Shown: positions 5,890 to 10,301 of the stretch, piece by piece
Position numbering within the stretch: the first letter of the stretch is position 1
Layout: every line of letters starts with the position of its first letter
DNA from: Methanobacteriota archaeon
GTDB lineage: Archaea; Thermoplasmatota; Thermoplasmata; RBG-16-68-12
Reading direction: 5' to 3'
NCBI GenBank assembly: GCA_005878515.1
Contig: VBLZ01000001.1
Location: forward strand, 1 to 10,301
Length of the DNA: 10,301 bases
The notes under the pieces: generated by a model
What the model was told of the DNA's origin: nothing
Seen by the model: the letters and a program-made list of their open reading frames with translations, nothing else
The model's database searches: none
Program-made: the position numbers and the translations under genes

Positions 5890-7305
5890 ATGGAAGACGA
5901 AACGGATCTCGCGAATTTTGCGCTCGATTATGCGATGAAGAAGGGCGTGTCGTACGCCGAAGCCCGGTACGAACACCAGGAGCAGGAGAACTTCATCCTG
6001 AAGAACGGAGTCCTCGACGCGCTCTACGTCGGCCAAGATCGCGGCGTGGGCGTGCGGGTCCTCGTCAATGGGGCCCTCGGGTTCGCGGCCACGAACCTGC
6101 GGACGAAGTCCGATGTGCGCGCCATCGTGGACGACGCCATCAAGATCGCCAAGGCCTCGCGGCGCAAGACGAAGATCACCTTCGCGCACGAAGACGCGAT
6201 CGAGATGAACTGGTCGATCCCGGAGCAGCGAAAGCTCGCCGACGTCTCCGTGGAGGAGAAGATCGCGGAGGTCCAGTCGGTCGACCGCGACCTCATGGCG
6301 CTCGGACTCAAGATCCCCGCGCGGTACTTCCAGTTCAGCGACAACCGCATCGTGAAATTTTTCGCGAACTCGGAAGGGTCCCGCATCCGGTCGTACAGTC
6401 CGCGGCTTCGGGTGTTCTACTTCCTCACCATCACCCAAGACGGCCAGGTCGAACAGACGTACCGCAACTACGGATGGTCCGGCGGCTGGGAAGGGATCGC
6501 GGAGTGGGATCTCCGGAAGCGAGTCATCGATGAAGCCAAGTCGATGCAACGGTCCCTGGTAGAAGGCAAGAAGTCTCCGGAAGGCAAGATGGACCTCGTC
6601 GCGGGACCGCAAGTGGCCGGCATCGCCTCACACGAATCGTGCGGCCACCCGACCGAGGCCGACCGCGTCCTCGGACGCGAAGCGAGCCAGGCCGGCAAGT
6701 CGTTCATCCCGCCGGACGGGATCGGCATGCGTGTGGGGTCGGAGGTCGTGAACGTCGTCGACGATCCGACGGTCGAGCACGCGATCGCCTACTATCGTAC
6801 GGACGATGAGGGCGTCAAGGCCCGGCGCCGGTACCTCTACAAGGAGGGCCGCGTCACGGAGTTCCTCCAAAACCGCGAGACGGCCGCGGCCATGCACACG
6901 CGCAGCAACGGCTCCGCGCGAGCGGTGAACTACAACGTCGAGGCGATCGTGCGGATGGCCAACACGTTCGTCGAGCCGAAAGACTACTCCGTGGACGAGC
7001 TCCTCGAGGACGTGAAGTTCGGCGTCTACATGAAGAGCTTCATGGAGTGGAACATCGACGACAAGCGCTACAACGCGAAGTACGCGGGCCGTGAGGCGTA
7101 TCTCGTCGAGAACGGGGAGGTCAAGCACCCAGTCCGGAACACGATCATCGAGCTGACGACGCCGGCCTTCTGGTCCGCGGTCGACGCGGTCGGGAAGGAT
7201 CTCGACTTCGAGGCGGGTTTCTGCGGCAAGTCCGATCCGGGACAGGCGCTCGACGCGAGCCTCGGCGGGCCGACGATCCGCCTCCGGAACGTGTACCTGA
7301 GGTGA
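5890..7305 (+). CDS. tldD: TldD family metalloprotease, catalytic subunit of the TldD/PmbA (TldE) pair
   Basis: TldD with its partner PmbA/TldE forms a hetero-oligomeric metalloprotease that degrades unfolded peptides. In E. coli it also trims microcin B17 and degrades the CcdA antitoxin. The 471-residue product carries the zinc motif HExxxH as His248-Glu249-Ser-Cys-Gly-His253, and Cys445 in GFCGKSDPG is the expected third metal ligand, so it should be catalytic. The N-terminal domain (about 5-85) has the family's VGVRVLVNGALGFAATN segment; the C-terminal protease domain begins near residue 225. ATG 5890 is chosen because the conserved N-terminal helix follows directly. The pmbA gene follows after 4 bp with its SD inside the tldD stop region, so the two are translationally linked. 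No precursor peptide, toxin or RiPP-modifying gene is nearby, which favours a housekeeping role. Confidence 0.94.
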   Translation: MEDETDLANFALDYAMKKGVSYAEARYEHQEQENFILKNGVLDALYVGQDRGVGVRVLVNGALGFAATNLRTKSDVRAIVDDAIKIAKASRRKTKITFAHEDAIEMNWSIPEQRKLADVSVEEKIAEVQSVDRDLMALGLKIPARYFQFSDNRIVKFFANSEGSRIRSYSPRLRVFYFLTITQDGQVEQTYRNYGWSGGWEGIAEWDLRKRVIDEAKSMQRSLVEGKKSPEGKMDLVAGPQVAGIASHESCGHPTEADRVLGREASQAGKSFIPPDGIGMRVGSEVVNVVDDPTVEHAIAYYRTDDEGVKARRRYLYKEGRVTEFLQNRETAAAMHTRSNGSARAVNYNVEAIVRMANTFVEPKDYSVDELLEDVKFGVYMKSFMEWNIDDKRYNAKYAGREAYLVENGEVKHPVRNTIIELTTPAFWSAVDAVGKDLDFEAGFCGKSDPGQALDASLGGPTIRLRNVYLR

Positions 7306-7307
7306 TC
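7299..7307 (+). promoter_or_regulatory. Strong Shine-Dalgarno for pmbA overlapping the tldD stop codon
   Basis: GAGGTGATC is highly complementary to the archaeal 16S 3' end. It includes the tldD stop TGA (7303-7305), and its GAGGTG core ends 5 nt before the pmbA ATG at 7310. The geometry predicts coupled translation of the two protease subunits. Confidence 0.65.
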
Positions 7308-7309
7308 CG

Positions 7310-8623
7310 ATGGAAGACGTCTCCTCCCGGATCGTCGAGAAGGCGATCGGCCTCGGCTGTCAAGACGCAATCGCCGACGTCATCGCGAATCGCTCGTACC
7401 AGATCCGGTTCGCGCAGAACGAGGCGGTGATCAGCAACCGATGGCGCGAATCGACCGCGTCCGTGTTCTTCGTCTACGACAAACGGGTCCTCGCGAGCGA
7501 CATCAAGGACCTCTCACGGGTGGACGAGGCCGTCGAGCGCCTCGTGAAGATTGCGAAGAGCTCGCAGCAGAATCCAGACTACGCCGGGATCGCCGACGGA
7601 CCCTTCCGCTACGCGCGCGTACGGCCGGATCCCAAAGTGCTCTCCCTCGACGAAGGCGGCAAGTACGTCGAAGCGGCGATTGGCGGCGCGACGGACCAGG
7701 GCGCGAAGGAATGCGCCGGGTCGTTCTGGAAGTACGAGGACGAGCACTTCCTCGCCACGTCCAACGGCGTGGAGGCGCACGACCATCGGGCGAGCCTCTA
7801 CCTGTCCATCCGGGCGCTCCTGTCGCTGGAGTCGAGCGGTCACGGGATCGCCTGCGCGACGCGGCTCTCCCAGTTCAATCCGGAGAAGGCCGGGCGGAAG
7901 GCGGGCCGGATTGCCGCCTTGGCTCGGTCGCCGAAGCCCGGGAAGGCCGGTCGCTACACGGTCGTGTTCGACCCGCTCATTTTCGGCTCTCTGACGGACC
8001 AGACGGGTGGACGGCTCGGCGCGTGGATGGTGATGGCGGGCCTCTCTCCATTCGGGAAGAAGATCGGGAAGAAGGTCGCGTCGTCGCAGCTCACCTTGTA
8101 CGATGACGGCTCCGGGGAGTCGATTGCGCGGAAGCGCTTCGACGCGGAAGGCGTCCCGACCCGGAGGAACGTCCTCGTGAACAAGGGAGTCCTGAAGACC
8201 TATCTCCACAACACCTCGACGGCGAAGAAGTTCCGCACGAAGACGACGGGGAACGCGGGCCTCGTATCCCCGGACCCTCACGCGATCTTCGTGAAGCCCG
8301 GAGACCGAACCCGGGACGAGATCTTCTCCGAGGTGAAGGACGGCCTGTGGCTCACGAACACGTGGTACACCCGCTACCAGTCGTATGTGACCGGAGACCT
8401 CTCCACGATCCCGAGGGACGGCATCTTCCACATCCGAAAAGGCGACGTCGTCGAGGCGTGGAAGGACATCCGGCTCACGGACAACCTGCTGCATCTCTTG
8501 AAGAACATCGAGGCGTTGGGCGACGAACCCGAGCAGATGATGTGGTGGGGCGAGGTGAGCATCCCGAACTCGGTCCCCTATGCGCGGATCAAGGACGTCG
8601 GGATCACGAAGTCCGCCGAGTGA
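7310..8623 (+). CDS. pmbA: PmbA/TldE family protein, non-catalytic partner of TldD
   Basis: The 437-residue product matches the PmbA/TldE side of the TldD/PmbA family. It has the N-terminal IRFAQNEAVISNRWRESTA and VFFVYDKRVLASD region, and the C-terminal VVFDPLIFGSLTD, LTLYDDGSGES, RNVLVNKGVLKTYLHNT and KTTGNAG segments. It lacks the HExxxH motif, as expected for the subunit that completes and shapes the chamber of the heterodimer instead of holding the metal. It follows tldD after 4 bp behind a strong SD and is almost certainly co-transcribed. Its last 20 bp overlap the 3' end of the convergent S8e gene. Length is in the normal range for the family. The role is inferred from the family; no substrate is encoded nearby. 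Confidence 0.92.
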   Translation: MEDVSSRIVEKAIGLGCQDAIADVIANRSYQIRFAQNEAVISNRWRESTASVFFVYDKRVLASDIKDLSRVDEAVERLVKIAKSSQQNPDYAGIADGPFRYARVRPDPKVLSLDEGGKYVEAAIGGATDQGAKECAGSFWKYEDEHFLATSNGVEAHDHRASLYLSIRALLSLESSGHGIACATRLSQFNPEKAGRKAGRIAALARSPKPGKAGRYTVVFDPLIFGSLTDQTGGRLGAWMVMAGLSPFGKKIGKKVASSQLTLYDDGSGESIARKRFDAEGVPTRRNVLVNKGVLKTYLHNTSTAKKFRTKTTGNAGLVSPDPHAIFVKPGDRTRDEIFSEVKDGLWLTNTWYTRYQSYVTGDLSTIPRDGIFHIRKGDVVEAWKDIRLTDNLLHLLKNIEALGDEPEQMMWWGEVSIPNSVPYARIKDVGITKSAE

Positions 8624-9023
8624 CCGAGGCCTCGCCCTCCGCGGTCTCGAGCAGGACCGCGTTGATCACGCCATCCTGGCCGGGCCGGGACGTGACCCGC
8701 GCGAGTCCGATCTCGGTCTGAATCGTCGCGCCGCGGGTGATGATGTTGCGCGTCACGAAGTTCGGATTCGAAGGGTTCGCTTTCACCGTGACAATCTTGA
8801 CCTTCTTCGTTGCGGAGGTCCGGCGGTCCAAGACATTGGCGAACTCCGCGCTCAGGATGCGGACCTTCCGGTTCGCTCCCTTCGTGCGGTAGAGCTTCAG
8901 GCGCTGGGCCCCGATGAAAGCGTATTGCTGCTCCCGGCCGATCTCCCGCCGCCGCTTCTTACGGAACGGCCGGTAGCGGCCTCCGGTCGGCTTCCGTTTC
9001 GAGCGTCCCTGCCAAAGGGCCAT
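8604..9023 (-). CDS. rps8e: 30S ribosomal protein S8e
   Basis: This 139-residue basic protein is the archaeal/eukaryotic small-subunit protein S8e. Diagnostic blocks are MALWQGRSKRKPTGGR at the N-terminus, KKRRREIGRE, KLYRTKGANRKVRIL, VTRNIITRGATIQTEIG and the C-terminal RPGQDGVINAVLLE. The ATG at 9023 gives the standard S8e start. A longer version from 9068 would have the promoter TATA box inside its coding sequence, so it is rejected. After VINAVLLE, where archaeal S8e usually ends, the protein continues for about 13 residues (TAEGEASVTRRTS); the end of this tail lies opposite the last codons of pmbA. It follows the presenilin-like gene by 41 bp on the same strand but has its own strong promoter. 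Confidence 0.95.
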   Translation of the reverse strand: MALWQGRSKRKPTGGRYRPFRKKRRREIGREQQYAFIGAQRLKLYRTKGANRKVRILSAEFANVLDRRTSATKKVKIVTVKANPSNPNFVTRNIITRGATIQTEIGLARVTSRPGQDGVINAVLLETAEGEASVTRRTS

Positions 9024-9046
9024 CGGATCGCGCCAAAGAACGGGCC

Positions 9047-9054
9047 GTATATGA
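9047..9054 (-). promoter_or_regulatory. TATA box for the S8e gene
   Basis: The minus strand reads TCATATAC, centred 27-28 bp upstream of the S8e ATG at 9023. This is the expected distance for a leaderless transcript. It lies between the stop of the upstream presenilin-like gene (9065) and S8e, so S8e can be transcribed independently. Confidence 0.6.
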
Positions 9055-9064
9055 CCGTTGTGGG

Positions 9065-10036
9065 TCACACGATGTGGATCGTCCCGTACACGAGGAGGCT
9101 CGTGGCGAGGAAGCCTAGGAGGGCGCCCCCGTTCAAGAGAGGTAAGCCGGCCTGCGGGTTTCCCTTGAGGACGTACCGCATTAAGACGAAGAAGCCAGCG
9201 AGGCTTCCGATGACGGTCCCTAACGCTACGGTCATGAACGGGGCGACCGGACCGAACGAGCGGCCCAGGAGCGTCGGATCGTTCAGGAACGTGAAGGCGG
9301 ATACGCTCAGGATCCCTGGGATGATGAGATCTCCCAACCCGATGAACATCGCTTCGCGTTCCTCCCCGGCGGCGATCTGACCTTTCAAGCTCTTCTGCTC
9401 CCGGAACGAGTAGCCCGCCTTCTTCGGGATGACGAGGAGGATCGGGAGCCGCTGACTCGTCAGCTCATCGGCGAGCGTGATCATGTGCTTCGTCCGGTAC
9501 ACCGCCCATGCGTCGTAGACCGCGAGGGCCAAGAGGAGCAGGATCGCGGGCAACAGTCCGAACGAAATCCCAAGGATCGCCGTCACGCCTGCGGCCGTCA
9601 CGAAGCCGATCGTGTCGACCACGTACCACTCCGGGAACTTCACGAGGAGGTACACCAAGACGGCCGCCACGGCGAACGAAAGCAGGGTCGCGACATTCGC
9701 GAGCAAGTTTTGGAAATTCGGGTCTTGGTTCTGCCCGGTCCCATAATACAATCCGTAGTAGAGAGGCAGCAACAGGACGAATGCGAGGGTGACGAAGATC
9801 GATGCCATGATGACGTACTTCGCAAGCTTCTGTCGACGATAACGGACGAGCCCCAAGATGACCGCGGTGAAGACGAGGATCAGGATGATGTAGATCGCGG
9901 TGTTCGTGACGTCACTCGGGTTCGGGAACGCCTGGAAACCGCTGCCCTGGAACAACGGAGAAAGCGCGATCGCGACCACTTGGCTCGCGACCAGGAGCAC
10001 CGCCATCGCCGCGACCGGAGCGTACTCGCGGCGCAT
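9065..10036 (-). CDS. Presenilin / signal-peptide-peptidase-like intramembrane aspartyl protease (family A22)
   Basis: The 323-residue product is a polytopic membrane protein with about nine hydrophobic segments, near residues 8-27, 44-65, 71-97, 110-132, 137-160, 161-180, 229-250, 264-287 and 298-320. The two GxGD-protease aspartates are present: Asp175 in AVYDAWAVY (TM6) and Asp236 in FIGLGDLIIPG (TM7). A third motif at the start of TM9, GLPLLNGG (Pro299), occupies the place of the PAL motif. A cytoplasmic loop of about 50 residues (181-228) separates the two catalytic helices. This matches archaeal presenilin/SPP homologues, which cleave transmembrane helices such as signal-peptide remnants; the native archaeal substrates are mostly unknown. 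The gene starts 6 bp after the TRAM-protein stop, with GGAG 9 nt before the ATG, so it is likely co-transcribed with that gene. Catalytic activity is inferred from intact motifs. Confidence 0.9.
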   Translation of the reverse strand: MRREYAPVAAMAVLLVASQVVAIALSPLFQGSGFQAFPNPSDVTNTAIYIILILVFTAVILGLVRYRRQKLAKYVIMASIFVTLAFVLLLPLYYGLYYGTGQNQDPNFQNLLANVATLLSFAVAAVLVYLLVKFPEWYVVDTIGFVTAAGVTAILGISFGLLPAILLLLALAVYDAWAVYRTKHMITLADELTSQRLPILLVIPKKAGYSFREQKSLKGQIAAGEEREAMFIGLGDLIIPGILSVSAFTFLNDPTLLGRSFGPVAPFMTVALGTVIGSLAGFFVLMRYVLKGNPQAGLPLLNGGALLGFLATSLLVYGTIHIV

Positions 10037-10042
10037 CGATGC

Positions 10043-10301
10043 CTACTCCCGCGTCACGCGTCCGAAGGCCACCGTGCCGGCGATTTTCTCGATGTACACC
10101 TTGACGATCGCGCCCTTCGCGGTCCCGGGCACGTAGATGACGTACTTGTCGAGCTTCGCGATCCCATCGCCCTTCTTTCCGATGTCCTGGATCATCAATT
10201 CGTAGACTTTGCCCTCGACGAGCGGGGCTTCCTCGACCTTCGCGGCTTTCTTCACGGCCTTCACGGGCCGTCGCGCGCCACACGCGTCGCACTCGAGCAT
10301 C
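10043..10301 (-). CDS. Zinc-ribbon plus TRAM-domain RNA-binding protein (5' end beyond window)
   Basis: The visible 85 residues end in a TRAM domain (about residues 27-84 counted from the edge ATG), recognised by the YELMIQDIGKKGDGIAK start, the IYVPGTAKGAIVKV core and a C-terminal VAFGRVTRE. TRAM domains are small beta-barrels that bind RNA; stand-alone archaeal versions are proposed tRNA-binding or RNA-chaperone proteins. Before it lies LECDACGARRPV with one CxxC pair (Cys4, Cys7), followed by a Lys/Ala/Glu-rich linker. One CxxC looks like the second half of a zinc ribbon, so the other pair, and the true start, probably lie outside the window. The ATG at 10298-10300 is therefore doubtful as a start. 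The stop lies 6 bp before the presenilin-like gene, suggesting an operon. Confidence 0.8.
   Translation of the reverse strand, partial: MLECDACGARRPVKAVKKAAKVEEAPLVEGKVYELMIQDIGKKGDGIAKLDKYVIYVPGTAKGAIVKVYIEKIAGTVAFGRVTRE
10046..10049 (-). promoter_or_regulatory. Shine-Dalgarno for the presenilin-like gene
   Basis: On the minus strand GGAG lies 9 nt before the ATG at 10036 and within the last codons of the TRAM gene, whose stop is at 10043-10045. This supports translation from a shared transcript. Confidence 0.5.

Noticed and set aside
5778..5891. Upstream ATG extending SRP19 by 38 residues
   Set aside because: The extension contains the promoter element at 5802-5814, has no SRP19 similarity and would overlap the tldD start.
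5365..6612. A 415-codon minus-strand open frame over srp19 and the first half of tldD
   Set aside because: It lies over SRP19 in another frame and antisense to tldD, and the translation shows no recognisable protein family.
9024..9068. Upstream ATG extending S8e by 15 residues
   Set aside because: The S8e family starts at MALWQGRSKRK, and the TATA box at 9047-9054 lies inside the proposed extension.
1..10301. Mobile elements, CRISPR arrays, tRNA/rRNA genes, defence or biosynthetic clusters
   Set aside because: I saw no regularly spaced repeats, terminal inverted repeats, transposase or integrase, cloverleaf-like sequence, or restriction/toxin genes. Gene content and codon character are uniform across the window, so no transferred island is suggested.

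Overview
The window is a gene-dense, GC-rich stretch of an archaeal chromosome. The archaeal assignment rests on gene content: an SRP19 subunit, a type II methionine aminopeptidase of archaeal length, ribosomal protein S8e, a DUF211 protein, a presenilin-type aspartyl protease and a small TRAM-domain protein. Several starts also have TATA-like boxes about 26-28 bp upstream, as expected for leaderless archaeal transcripts. A GC-rich euryarchaeal lineage, perhaps a high-GC member of Thermoplasmatota, is my best guess; that placement is inference.

Layout. The 3' tip of an unknown gene (1-51) precedes a class V PLP aminotransferase (127-1212, +). This converges, with a 2-bp gap, on an S9-family serine peptidase (1215-3014, -). 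A short divergent region with one TATA-like box separates the peptidase from a Nudix hydrolase (3084-3569, +). Next come a TsaC/YrdC-type threonylcarbamoyl-AMP synthase (3610-4230, +) and, 3 bp on, methionine aminopeptidase (4234-5121, +), then a DUF211 protein (5193-5486, +). SRP19 (5493-5777, -) is convergent with DUF211 and divergent from a tldD-pmbA pair (5890-7305 and 7310-8623, +). The right side is a minus-strand group: a zinc-ribbon/TRAM protein cut by the window edge (10043-10301), a nine-helix presenilin/SPP-like intramembrane protease (9065-10036), and S8e (8604-9023), whose 3' end overlaps the end of pmbA by 20 bp.

How the genes fit together. Most belong to translation and protein fate: t6A tRNA modification, N-terminal Met removal, SRP targeting, a ribosomal protein, an RNA-binding TRAM protein, and three further proteases (S9, TldD/PmbA, presenilin-like). 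The aminotransferase and Nudix enzyme are metabolic or housekeeping. I see no mobile element, CRISPR array, tRNA, rRNA or defence locus, and no gene-free stretch over 300 bp. No clearly new system is visible. The items most worth a second look are the presenilin homologue and its neighbours, the TldD/PmbA protease without a visible substrate, the DUF211 gene with its start conflict, and the C-terminally extended S8e.
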